A DNA stretch of 19,429 bases, from assembly GCA_937900285.1 (NCBI GenBank), contig CALCEM010000013.1, forward strand, positions 1-19,429, written 5' to 3'. Shown piece after piece: positions 1-7,947 of this stretch. The position numbers were made by a program, and so were the translations under genes. This stretch comes from an uncultured Fretibacterium sp. GTDB lineage: Bacteria; Synergistota; Synergistia; Synergistales; Aminobacteriaceae. Within the stretch, counting starts at the first letter, position 1, and every line of letters begins with the position of its first letter. Below the pieces are notes generated by a model, which saw only the letters and a list, made by a program, of their open reading frames with translations, did not search any database and had not been told where the DNA came from.

Positions 1-27
1 GTGAGGTGAGGTGAGGTGAGGTGAGGT
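1..27. repeat. GTGAG pentanucleotide tandem repeat
   Basis: Five perfect copies of GTGAG plus a partial GT fill the first 27 bases. The array may continue outside the window, so its true copy number is unknown. On the minus strand it reads as CTCAC repeats lying directly after the -10 box of a strong promoter, so it would occupy the start of that transcript. Confidence 0.9.
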
Positions 28-55
28 ATTGTACACTTTCATTTTACTCTGTCAA
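28..55 (-). promoter_or_regulatory. Near-consensus sigma70-type promoter, reading off the left edge
   Basis: On the minus strand there is a perfect TTGACA (forward 50-55), a 16-base spacer, and TACAAT (forward 28-33), which matches TATAAT at five of six positions. The predicted start of transcription falls inside the GTGAG/CTCAC repeat. The promoter lies just downstream of the MATE gene on the same strand, so it would drive a gene beyond the left edge. This is sequence-only evidence, but the best promoter match in the window. Confidence 0.75.
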
Positions 56-78
56 GCTCCTTTTTATGATTTTAAAAT

Positions 79-1431
79 TTAATTTTTCATTTCACTTATT
101 GCACTAACTGAAAACGGCACGGCAATCATAAAACTTAAAAAATCTGCTACAGGCTGCGCCATCGCTATTCCAGTTAAGCCGAATAAATTTTTACACACAT
201 ACAAAGCTAATGCAAGCATAAAACCTTGTCGGGATGCTGCCAATATGCTCGCTCTGATGGTCTTTCTCGTGCTCTGTAAATACATGTTGCTCATCGTTAT
301 ATATCCCACAAATATAAATGCGTAACTCTGAAATTTTAATGCCATCGCTCCAAGTTCTATTAATTCCGCATCATCAGGACGGAATAACGCTATAACATTC
401 GCGCCAAAAAAATAACCGATCACACTCAAAATAACACAATATACAGTCGTAAATATCACACTGAAATTAAATGCCTGTTTAACTCGTTCAAAAATTTTCG
501 CCCCGTAATTAAATCCGCATACCGGTTGAAAACCCTGCCCAAATCCTATTACTATCGATGACGAAAATATTACAACTCTGTTCACTACTGACATGGCCGC
601 AATTGCTAAATCTCCGTATAACCCCGCCGAATGATTCAAATAAGCAACCGCTACACTCGCTAAACCTTGACGGCCCAATGAAGGCAATCCACCCGCCGTA
701 ATTTCTTTATATTGCGCGAATGTAGGTTTAAAATTTTTTATGCTCAACGGAATTTCATCACCCCGACGAGTCATATATATTAAAATTGAAAAGCTCAAAC
801 ACTGCGATAACATCGTCGCCAATGAAGCCCCCGCAACTCCCATTTTAAATATAAATATAAATATCGGATCTAAAAATATATTTAATATTGCTCCCGTCGC
901 AATTCCCATCATTCCCATCCATGCATTGCCCTGAAATCTCATTTGATTGTTCATTACGAATGAAGCCATTATTAAAGGTGTGCCGATTAAAATATATTTA
1001 AAATATGCCCGCGAATATGGCAAAATCGTTTCAGTTGAACCCAAAATTTTTAAAATTTCATCCATGCATACAAATCCAATTATAGAAATTATCACGCCAA
1101 CTATTAACGCCGTAAAAAATCCCGTTGAAGCCATTAATTCCGCGTTCTTTCGATCTTTTGCACCTAATGCTCTGGAAATATAATTTGCGCTGCCTTGTCC
1201 GAAAAAAAATGCTACAGCTTGTATAAATGACATGTATGAAAAAATTATTCCAACGGCTGCAGGTGATTGAATATCTAATCTCGCCACGAAAAATGTATCG
1301 GCCATGTTGTAAATTGCAGTAACGAGCATTGTAATTATTGAAGGTATTGCCAATCTCAAAACTAATTTATTTATTGGTGTCGTCGTCATCATTATGAATT
1401 TTTTTTGTTGCGCTCTTTCGTGTGAATACAT
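79..1431 (-). CDS. MATE family efflux transporter
   Basis: This 450-residue protein matches the multidrug and toxic-compound extrusion family, cytoplasmic-membrane exporters that use a Na+ or H+ gradient. The N-terminal stretch (about residues 20-50, including LAIPSII and YNMADTFFV) is the characteristic first helix. Two MatE repeats of about six helices each follow, at about 25-190 and 240-410. The length is normal for the family. The ATG at 1431 keeps the short basic lead (residues 1-13) common in this subfamily; two adjacent in-frame ATGs about 40 bases downstream are alternatives, and no strong ribosome site decides between them. The gene stands alone and diverges from gyrA. The substrate cannot be told from sequence. 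Confidence 0.93.
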   Translation of the reverse strand: MYSHERAQQKKFIMMTTTPINKLVLRLAIPSIITMLVTAIYNMADTFFVARLDIQSPAAVGIIFSYMSFIQAVAFFFGQGSANYISRALGAKDRKNAELMASTGFFTALIVGVIISIIGFVCMDEILKILGSTETILPYSRAYFKYILIGTPLIMASFVMNNQMRFQGNAWMGMMGIATGAILNIFLDPIFIFIFKMGVAGASLATMLSQCLSFSILIYMTRRGDEIPLSIKNFKPTFAQYKEITAGGLPSLGRQGLASVAVAYLNHSAGLYGDLAIAAMSVVNRVVIFSSSIVIGFGQGFQPVCGFNYGAKIFERVKQAFNFSVIFTTVYCVILSVIGYFFGANVIALFRPDDAELIELGAMALKFQSYAFIFVGYITMSNMYLQSTRKTIRASILAASRQGFMLALALYVCKNLFGLTGIAMAQPVADFLSFMIAVPFSVSAISEMKN

Positions 1432-1479
1432 TTTAAAAAATCTCGCCTGCCCGTTTTTAAATTTATTTTTATTATTTTT

Positions 1480-1485
1480 ATTATA
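1480..1485 (-). promoter_or_regulatory. Candidate -10 box for the MATE gene
   Basis: A perfect TATAAT on the minus strand lies about 50 bases upstream of the MATE start. No good -35 box sits at 16-18 bases; the nearest match, TTCACA, is about 21 bases away. In DNA this AT-rich a TATAAT can arise by chance, so the call is weak. Confidence 0.3.
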
Positions 1486-1554
1486 TGTCGTTATAAATTT
1501 TTTATGTGTGAATAAATATAAACATACACCCTCAAAAATTTAATATTCCGTATA

Positions 1555-1563
1555 TGCTAAAAT
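1555..1563 (+). promoter_or_regulatory. Candidate extended -10 element for gyrA
   Basis: TGCTAAAAT fits an extended -10 pattern (TGn followed by TAAAAT) about 44 bases before the gyrA start. No recognisable -35 box is present, which extended -10 promoters can tolerate. It would give a 5' leader of about 35-40 bases containing the AGGAG ribosome site at 1590-1594. Confidence 0.4.
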
Positions 1564-1606
1564 TTTAAGCGATATTTAAAAATTTTATAAGGAGATTTAT
1601 TTCACT

Positions 1607-4144
1607 TTGCCCGAAAAAAATAATAACAACAATCAAACTGAATTTAATGACCAACCCGAAGGAAAAATTTTAAAACTTCCTCTCGTTAATGAAATTAAAA
1701 CAAGTTATTTAAATTATGCAATGAGCGTTATAGTCGGTAGAGCTTTGCCCGATGCTCGCGATGGTTTGAAACCTGTTCAACGCAGAGTATTATACGCAAT
1801 GTCTGAACTCGGCTTGAAACATAATACAGCTTACAAAAAATCCGCCCGTATCGTCGGAGAAACTATGGGTAAATATCATCCGCACGGAGATTCTGCTATT
1901 TATGACACAATGGTTCGGCTCGCCCAAAATTGGAATTTACGTTACACACTCGTTGACGGTCAGGGAAATTTTGGATCAATCGATGGAGATTCCGCAGCCG
2001 CTATGCGTTACACCGAAGCCCGATTAAGCTGGCCGGGAGAATTAATGCTCGCAAATTTGGACGAGGATACCGTTGACTGGCTCCCAAATTTCGACGAATC
2101 TTTAAAGGAACCTGCCTCACTCCCTTCGATACTGCCAAATTTATTAATAAACGGCAGCACAGGTATAGCCGTAGGAATGGCCACAAATATCCCGCCTCAT
2201 AATTTAAAAGAAGTCGCAAATACTTTATGCTGGTTAATTGAAAATCGCATCGAACCGGAAAATATTGAAATTAAAAATTTATTGGAGCATTTGCCCGGCC
2301 CTGATTTCCCAACAGGCGGAGAAATTTTAGGGTTAAACGGAATTATTGAGGCTTATAAAACCGGGCGCGGAAAAATTACTGTTCGCGGAAAAATGAAGGT
2401 TGAAACTTCAAAACGCGGAAAAACTTCAATTATCGTAACCGAAATTCCTTACGCCGTTAATAAAACTTTGTTAATTGAAAATATGGTGTCCGCTGTCCAA
2501 AATAAAGAGGTCGAAGGCATTTCCGATATACGCGACGAATCTAACAGAGACGGCATGAGAATAGTAATTGATTTAATGCGCGATGCAGACCCGGATTTAA
2601 TTATGAACCAGTTATATAAACATACATCTTTACAAAGTACTTTTGGCGTTATAAATTTGGCTCTGGTCGATCAGCATCCGAGAATTTTATCGCTTCCGCA
2701 AATGCTCTCAATTTTTTTAAATTACCGCCGCGAAATAGTAAAACGCAGAACAAATTTCAGATTGAAACAGGCTAAAGCACGCGAGCACATTGTATCAGGT
2801 TTAATTAAAGCTCTCGGAAATATTGAAAGCATCATCGAAACCGTAAAAATATCAGGTTCAGCTGTTGAAGCACGTACGAATTTACAAAATAAATTTGAAT
2901 TTTCAGAGGCTCAGGCTCAAGCAATTTTAGACATGAGACTACAACGCTTAACAGGTTTGGAGCGCAACAAATTAGACGATGAACAAAATAAATTACTCGA
3001 TGAAATAAAATCATATGAAAATATTTTAAACAGCCCGGAAAATTTGGACAATGTTATACGCGATGAATTAATTGAGTTGAGTTCGAGATTTGGAGATGAA
3101 AGACGCACGAGCATTATTGCGGATTATCAAGAACTCGCAGATGAAGACATAATCCCGGAAAATGATATTGTCGTAACACTTTCAAAGGACGGATTTATTA
3201 AGCGTCAGCCTCTGGACTTTTACAAAACTCAGGGGCGCGGAGGTAAAGGAAAAAGAGGCGCAAATATTCAGGAAGATGATTCTATTGCATCATTATGCGT
3301 AACAAACACCCATCAAAATGTATATTTCTTCACGACCAAAGGACGCGTAATGACTGTAAGAGGTTACGAAATTCCCGAAACTAAATCAGGAAAAGGAAGG
3401 CCAGCCGCTAGAGTCGTCCCGTTATATGAAAATGAAAACGAGAGAATAGTAAATATTTCTGATGGACGCGCTAAAAATTGGCAATATGCATTTTTCATAA
3501 CACGCAACGGAATTGCTAAACGAGTAAAAGCCTCCGAAATTTCAAACTCATCCAGAGCCAAAAAAGTTATTAAGCTCGATGAAGGTGACGAGATCGCTCA
3601 GGTTAATTTAACATCCGGTAACGATGAATTATTTATTGTAACGTCGGAAGCTCAGGCGTTGAGAGTAAATGAAAATGAATTTAGACCTATGCAGAGATTT
3701 GCACGCGGAGTAAAAGCCATAAAATTAAAAGAAGGCGTAAAAGTTATAAGTTGCGAAGTCGTTGATGATGATTCTAAAATTTTAGTTTTGAGCGAAAACG
3801 GTATAGGTAAACGCGTTAAATATTCTGCTTTCATGCCTCATCATAGATTTACGGCAGGCATCAGGGCAATGCTCTTAAATAAAAAAACTGGTAAATTATC
3901 GGCGTTCCAATCTGTTAAAGATGACGATGAATTATTAATTATCACGACAAAAGGCATGATGATCAGATTACCAATCGGACAAATTTCCGTAATGGGCCGC
4001 TCTGCTGTTGGAAATATTATTTTAAAATTGAACGAGGGCGACTCCGTAGCAGACTGTAGCATTATACGCGCGGAATTAATTGCGAACAGTTCCGAAAAAT
4101 TAAGCAACACCATAAAAATAAATTTTGAGGATAATGATGAATAA
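1607..4144 (+). CDS. gyrA: DNA gyrase subunit A
   Basis: This 845-residue protein is the DNA-cleaving and rejoining subunit of gyrase, which introduces negative supercoils with GyrB. The active-site tyrosine is Tyr135 in AAMRYTEARL. The quinolone region reads HPHGDSAIYD at residues 91-100, with the usual sensitive-type Ser96 and Asp100. The C-terminal beta-pinwheel begins after about residue 510 and contains the GyrA box QGRGGKG at 542-548, which separates GyrA from ParC. The start is TTG, preceded by AGGAG at 1590-1594 with a 12-base spacer. The last bases overlap psd, so translation is probably coupled. gyrB is not in the window. Confidence 0.98.
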   Translation: MPEKNNNNNQTEFNDQPEGKILKLPLVNEIKTSYLNYAMSVIVGRALPDARDGLKPVQRRVLYAMSELGLKHNTAYKKSARIVGETMGKYHPHGDSAIYDTMVRLAQNWNLRYTLVDGQGNFGSIDGDSAAAMRYTEARLSWPGELMLANLDEDTVDWLPNFDESLKEPASLPSILPNLLINGSTGIAVGMATNIPPHNLKEVANTLCWLIENRIEPENIEIKNLLEHLPGPDFPTGGEILGLNGIIEAYKTGRGKITVRGKMKVETSKRGKTSIIVTEIPYAVNKTLLIENMVSAVQNKEVEGISDIRDESNRDGMRIVIDLMRDADPDLIMNQLYKHTSLQSTFGVINLALVDQHPRILSLPQMLSIFLNYRREIVKRRTNFRLKQAKAREHIVSGLIKALGNIESIIETVKISGSAVEARTNLQNKFEFSEAQAQAILDMRLQRLTGLERNKLDDEQNKLLDEIKSYENILNSPENLDNVIRDELIELSSRFGDERRTSIIADYQELADEDIIPENDIVVTLSKDGFIKRQPLDFYKTQGRGGKGKRGANIQEDDSIASLCVTNTHQNVYFFTTKGRVMTVRGYEIPETKSGKGRPAARVVPLYENENERIVNISDGRAKNWQYAFFITRNGIAKRVKASEISNSSRAKKVIKLDEGDEIAQVNLTSGNDELFIVTSEAQALRVNENEFRPMQRFARGVKAIKLKEGVKVISCEVVDDDSKILVLSENGIGKRVKYSAFMPHHRFTAGIRAMLLNKKTGKLSAFQSVKDDDELLIITTKGMMIRLPIGQISVMGRSAVGNIILKLNEGDSVADCSIIRAELIANSSEKLSNTIKINFEDNDE

Positions 4145-4766
4145 ATTTAAAATTTCTCGTGAAGGCGTTCCGACGATAATATTTTTAATTTTGTGCGGAG
4201 GAGTATTTTTATATATTTCGATTATTCCGGCGTTAATAATTTTTGCTTTGGCACTGCTCGTAATATGGTTTTTTCGCGATCCTGAGAGAACTGCAAATTA
4301 TTCTGACGGGAAATTTTTTTCACCAGCTGACGGCAAAATTGTCGAGATCACAAATACTTCTCATGAATTTACGGGTCGGGCTTTAAAAATTGGAATATTC
4401 ATGAATGTTTTCAGCGTTCACGTAAATAGAGCACCATGCACGGGACGTGTTGATTTTTTGGAATATGTTCCCGGTAAAAAATTAGCAGCATTCGCGCCAA
4501 AAGCTTCAGAAATAAACGAACGCAATTTTATAGGCTTTTCAACTCAATGGGGAGCAGTTATGATCGTTCAAATAGCCGGGTTAATTGCGCGCAGAATAGT
4601 TTGCAGATTAAATCGCGGTGACATTTTAGAAGCCGGCCAGCGTTTAGGGATGATTAAATTAGGCTCTCGTGTTGACTTGTATTTGCCTGAAGACGTAATA
4701 TTACGCGTGAAATTGGGCGATAAAGTAAAAGCGGGTTTAACATGTATAGGAGTGATGGGACAATGA
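4137..4766 (+). CDS. psd: Phosphatidylserine decarboxylase, short archaeal-type proenzyme
   Basis: This enzyme decarboxylates phosphatidylserine to phosphatidylethanolamine at the membrane. Two N-terminal hydrophobic segments (about residues 12-46) are followed by the catalytic core: SPADG, then the active-site His in SVHVNRAP, then the self-cleavage site LGSRVDLYLP. Cleavage between Gly and Ser in LGS generates the pyruvoyl cofactor. The length of about 209 residues fits the short Psd-A group rather than the longer proteobacterial form. I chose ATG 4137 because GAGG at 4127-4130 lies six bases upstream; a TTG at 4125 and an ATG at 4134 are in-frame alternatives. The start overlaps the gyrA stop, and the end overlaps pssA by four bases, so the three genes are one operon. 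Confidence 0.93.
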   Translation: MNKFKISREGVPTIIFLILCGGVFLYISIIPALIIFALALLVIWFFRDPERTANYSDGKFFSPADGKIVEITNTSHEFTGRALKIGIFMNVFSVHVNRAPCTGRVDFLEYVPGKKLAAFAPKASEINERNFIGFSTQWGAVMIVQIAGLIARRIVCRLNRGDILEAGQRLGMIKLGSRVDLYLPEDVILRVKLGDKVKAGLTCIGVMGQ

Positions 4767-5506
4767 ATTTAAATAAATTTAACAAAAATAAAAAGCCTTT
4801 GGAATTTAAACAGATTGCGCCGAACATGGTAACGAGCGGTAATTTGTTATGCGGATTATTTTCTATAATGCTGGTTTTAAATAATCATTTGCTGCCGGCT
4901 GCCTGGTTAATATTTTGTGCTGTAATTTTTGACGGACTCGATGGAAAAGTTGCGAGAATGTTGGGAGGCGGTTCGCAGTTTGGACTTGAGTTTGATAGTT
5001 TAGCGGATCTCGTTAGTTTTGGAGTTGCTCCGGCGGTGCTTTTATATCAAGCAGATTTAAGGGGATTATATTTAATTGGAGTGATAGCGGCGAGTTTTTT
5101 TGCTTTATGTGTAGCTTTGAGGCTTGCGAGGTTTAACGTGGTTCATATACCCGGACCGTTTCAAGGTTTGCCGTGTCCTGCTGGAGGTTTATTTGTGGCT
5201 TCGTTTGTAATTGCGAGCGTAAAAATTCCTGGTTTGATCATGGCCGGAATATTATTTTTTACTGGGCTGTTAATGATTTCGAGCATACCGTATGCAAATT
5301 TGAAAAAATTAACGAACAAGAGCGCGGACAAAATTAAATGTTTAATATTTTTCTCGTTGTTAGCAGTATCGTTTATATATTTAAAGAGTATGGCACCGTT
5401 ATTTTTATTTTCGCTTTATATTTTGGGCGGACTAATAAAATTTAACTGGGGCGAATGGCTTTTAAAAAGTGATTATATCGAGAAGGAAGAATTAAAAAAT
5501 AAATAA
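4763..5506 (+). CDS. pssA: CDP-diacylglycerol--serine O-phosphatidyltransferase
   Basis: This membrane enzyme joins CDP-diacylglycerol and serine to make phosphatidylserine, the substrate of the preceding Psd. The CDP-alcohol phosphotransferase signature is complete: DGLDGKVAR, then Gly, then FDSLADLVSFG. With the start used here the four metal-binding Asp residues are at about 57, 60, 78 and 82. Several hydrophobic segments follow, as expected for an integral membrane protein. ATG 4763 overlaps the psd stop in the classic ATGA arrangement and has AGGAG at 4748-4752; an in-frame ATG at 4742 would add seven residues and has no matching ribosome site. A strong terminator follows. Confidence 0.94.
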   Translation: MNLNKFNKNKKPLEFKQIAPNMVTSGNLLCGLFSIMLVLNNHLLPAAWLIFCAVIFDGLDGKVARMLGGGSQFGLEFDSLADLVSFGVAPAVLLYQADLRGLYLIGVIAASFFALCVALRLARFNVVHIPGPFQGLPCPAGGLFVASFVIASVKIPGLIMAGILFFTGLLMISSIPYANLKKLTNKSADKIKCLIFFSLLAVSFIYLKSMAPLFLFSLYILGGLIKFNWGEWLLKSDYIEKEELKNK

Positions 5507-5553
5507 TTAAATAAATTTTCGAGTAACATAAAATATAATTAATTTCTGCATTC

Positions 5554-5597
5554 AGGCTCTCGGATTTAATAAAAAAATTTCGGGGGTCTGTTTTTTA
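5554..5597 (+). terminator. Rho-independent terminator after pssA
   Basis: The left arm, from AGGCTCTCGG at 5554, pairs with the right arm ending CGGGGGTCT at 5589. This gives about 11 consecutive pairs including four G-T wobbles, then one mismatch and two more A-T pairs, with an A-rich loop. Six T residues follow at 5591-5596. It closes the gyrA-psd-pssA operon. Confidence 0.8.
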
Positions 5598-5648
5598 TAA
5601 AATAAAATCTGTTAAACTTTTCAAATTATTAAACGAGGTGAAAAATAT

Positions 5649-7214
5649 TTGAACCGGGATTTAATGGAATGGCTAACGCATCAGCATCCTGAAAATAAAA
5701 AAAAGTCTGTTGGAACAGGTTTATTGCTTGCTCCTGTGACTGGTGCACCCGGAAAAAAATTAAAGCCTGAAAGCCCTGAAGATCAATCAAAAAATAATGT
5801 TATCATCGAAAATATTGGGCAGGAAAGTGTTTTAAGTCCCGTAAATATTTCGAACAAAAATTTTATAAACGCCCGCATAAACAACGAGGAGAATAATTTT
5901 AAAAGTGAGCACGAAAATAATTTAAATTCTGATGCGGAAAATATTTTTAATTCTGACAATGCCACAACTGAAAATAATATAAATCTTACAGGTGAGAACG
6001 AAAATAATTTAAATTCTGAAACGGAAAATATTTTAAATTCTGATAATGTCCCAACTGAAAATAATGTGAATCTTACAGGTGAGCACGAAAATAATTTAAA
6101 TTCTGGCACGGAAAATGTTTTTAATTCTGACAATGTCCCAACTGAAAATAATGTAAATCTTACGGATGAGCATGAAAATAATATAAATTCTGAAACGGAA
6201 AATATTTTAAATTCTGACAATGTCCCAACTGAAAATAATGTAAATCTTACAGATGATCACGAAATTAACGAAATTAACAGCGAAATTTTTAACGATGAAG
6301 CAGACTTAAACGAATTTAAAAACGGCGACGAAATAAATTTAAATATTGAAAATTCTTACAGGGAATCAATTATACAAGACGAAGAACCGCCGACAGAATT
6401 ATGGACGGATATTCCAGCCCCAGAACCTGATACTAACGCGCAAATTGAAGAATCAGAATTAAAACGAAATAATAAATTTATTGATAAATTACAACAGGTT
6501 TTAAAGCTCAGGAAAAATATCGCAGCTGAAAATAAAAATAATGAACCTGAAAAAAATTTAAATTATTTGCCGAGAATCGTTTTATTATGTTCGCTGTTGT
6601 TAATTGCTTTGGGCGGGGCTTATTTCGCGCTGTATATCGTTAAACAGAATTTGCCGGAAAATTTAAATTTACGTGCTGAAAAATTATATAATTCCGGGAA
6701 TTTTGATGAGGCCATGAAATTATATCAGCGAGGTTATAAATTATATCCGGATCAAATTTTATTTTTAAGCGGCATCGCTAAATCTGCAAGCAAATCCGGG
6801 AAAATTCAAACGGCTAATATCGCCTGGTCAGAATATTTAAACGCCGTGAATAATAAAAGCGAAGATTTAAATAATAAAAATAATGAAAATAATGAAAGCA
6901 ATAATAAAAATATAAATAACGAAAATAATAAAATTTTAAATGAACCTGATAAAAATAAAAAATATTCGTTTAGAGAACTGCTCAAAAAAGGATCTGATAA
7001 TTTAACGTATAAACATTATGACGAAGCTTTACAGGATTTCACGCAGGCAATGAAATTAAATAATAAGGACGTTAGGCCATATTTGGGAATATCTGCAGCT
7101 TATAAAGGTAAAAATATGAAATTCGAGGCCGTCAAAATTTTATATCAAGCTCAGAAAAAATTTAAACACCCAAATATCGAAGTAGAATTATATTTATTAA
7201 CTAGAGGGGAGTAA
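5649..7214 (+). CDS. Single-pass membrane TPR protein with 29-residue tandem repeats
   Basis: I do not recognise a named family for this 521-residue protein. Residues 1-88 are polar. Residues 89-204 are four near-identical 29-residue Asn/Glu-rich repeats (units begin ENNLNS or ENNINS and contain SDNVPTENN). An acidic stretch and a basic stretch lead to one membrane helix at about 310-331. The C-terminal part has TPR-like helix pairs at about 335-400 and 440-515, split by an Asn-rich linker. The basic residues before the helix suggest a cytoplasmic N-terminus and an extracytoplasmic TPR region. The start is TTG with GAGGTG at 5635-5640. It lies eight bases before the LUD gene. A role in envelope protein interactions is only inference. 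Confidence 0.85.
   Translation: MNRDLMEWLTHQHPENKKKSVGTGLLLAPVTGAPGKKLKPESPEDQSKNNVIIENIGQESVLSPVNISNKNFINARINNEENNFKSEHENNLNSDAENIFNSDNATTENNINLTGENENNLNSETENILNSDNVPTENNVNLTGEHENNLNSGTENVFNSDNVPTENNVNLTDEHENNINSETENILNSDNVPTENNVNLTDDHEINEINSEIFNDEADLNEFKNGDEINLNIENSYRESIIQDEEPPTELWTDIPAPEPDTNAQIEESELKRNNKFIDKLQQVLKLRKNIAAENKNNEPEKNLNYLPRIVLLCSLLLIALGGAYFALYIVKQNLPENLNLRAEKLYNSGNFDEAMKLYQRGYKLYPDQILFLSGIAKSASKSGKIQTANIAWSEYLNAVNNKSEDLNNKNNENNESNNKNINNENNKILNEPDKNKKYSFRELLKKGSDNLTYKHYDEALQDFTQAMKLNNKDVRPYLGISAAYKGKNMKFEAVKILYQAQKKFKHPNIEVELYLLTRGE
5913..6260 (+). repeat. Four in-frame 87-base tandem repeats
   Basis: Units at 5913-5999, 6000-6086, 6087-6173 and 6174-6260 each encode 29 residues. 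The last three are the most alike, and the first has diverged most, for example AATTEN where the others have NVPTEN. The unit length is a multiple of three, so copy-number change keeps the reading frame. Confidence 0.92.
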
Positions 7215-7221
7215 AAATATA

Positions 7222-7857
7222 ATGTCGGAAATTGTTAAAACAGCTAATGAAATTATAGGTAATAACGTCGTGCAGGCTCTCAAAAATCGCGGCTTTAATG
7301 CAGAATACGTAAGCTCAGGCCAGGAAGCATTAAAACGCATCCTCGAAATTATTCCGGAAAATGCAAGCGTAGGAATTCCCGGAACTGTTACCGTTCGCGA
7401 AATCGGTGCGCTCGATGCTTTAAAGGCTCGCGGAAATATCGTTAATCAACATTGGGGCGGATTAAGTAAAGAAGAAATGAAAAAAGCAAGGTTCGCGGAA
7501 AATGATTCAGATTATTTTTTGACCAGCGCAAACGCTATTACACGCAACGGAGAAATTATTAATATTGACGGTTCTGGAAATCGTGTGGCAGGTATGGCTT
7601 GGGGTAAAGGCCCGATAATTTTCGTAATAGGAATTAATAAATTAACTTTTGATTTATCGGACGGAGTTAAACGCGCAAGACTCGCAACTATTCCGAACGC
7701 AACACGCCAACACGAAAACACTGCATGCGTTAAGGCAGGTAAATGCGTGGACTGTCGCGATGAAGCCAGAATGTGCCGGGCAACTTTAATTTTAGAAATG
7801 CCTTTAAAGGGGCGTAAATATCACGTGATAATAGTAGGCGAAAATTTAGGATATTAA
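7222..7857 (+). CDS. LUD-domain protein (LutC/YkgG/DUF162 family)
   Basis: The 211-residue protein is a complete LUD domain, the fold of LutC from the LutABC lactate-oxidation complex. Family marks are GIPGTVTVREIGALDAL (residues 51-67), ANAITRNGEIINIDGSGNRV (103-122) and GPIIFVIGINK (130-140). Near the C-terminus is a four-Cys cluster, Cys169, 175, 178 and 185 in a CxxxxxCxxCxxxxxxC pattern, typical of the DUF162 branch and possibly metal-binding. LutA and LutB are not nearby, so lactate use cannot be assumed. The ATG has GGGGAG ten bases upstream, overlapping the end of the TPR gene, so the two are probably co-transcribed. Confidence 0.87.
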   Translation: MSEIVKTANEIIGNNVVQALKNRGFNAEYVSSGQEALKRILEIIPENASVGIPGTVTVREIGALDALKARGNIVNQHWGGLSKEEMKKARFAENDSDYFLTSANAITRNGEIINIDGSGNRVAGMAWGKGPIIFVIGINKLTFDLSDGVKRARLATIPNATRQHENTACVKAGKCVDCRDEARMCRATLILEMPLKGRKYHVIIVGENLGY

Positions 7858-7881
7858 ATTAAATATAAAATTTTAAAATTA

Positions 7882-7915
7882 GCCCCTCTGGAATAAATAA
7901 AATAATCTGGAGGGC
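7882..7915 (+). terminator. Hairpin between the LUD and asparaginase-like genes, possible weak terminator
   Basis: The arms GCCCCTCTGGA and TCTGGAGGGC pair over ten positions with one bulged C and two G-T wobbles, around an AT-rich loop of 13 bases. The following sequence, GTTAAATTTTTG, has only a short T-run. It may cause partial termination or stabilise the upstream message rather than end the transcript. Confidence 0.5.
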
Positions 7916-7947
7916 GTTAAATTTTTGAAGGAGCGAAATTTTTTAAC

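Noticed and set aside
947..1183. Small plus-strand open frames opposite the MATE gene (740-934, 947-1183)
   Set aside because: They lie wholly within a clear membrane-protein gene, have no ribosome site, and show low-complexity Ile/Asn-rich translations typical of antisense shadows.
1607..4144. ParC (topoisomerase IV) instead of GyrA
   Set aside because: An intact GyrA box and a full-length C-terminal pinwheel favour GyrA.
5783..6220. A 145-codon open frame antisense to the TPR gene
   Set aside because: It is the mirror of the in-frame 87-base repeats: repeat DNA without stops in one frame gives a repetitive shadow. It has no ribosome site or family resemblance.
5913..6260. A CRISPR-like array
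   Set aside because: The 87-base units are directly adjacent with no unique spacers, keep a coding frame, and lie inside a gene.
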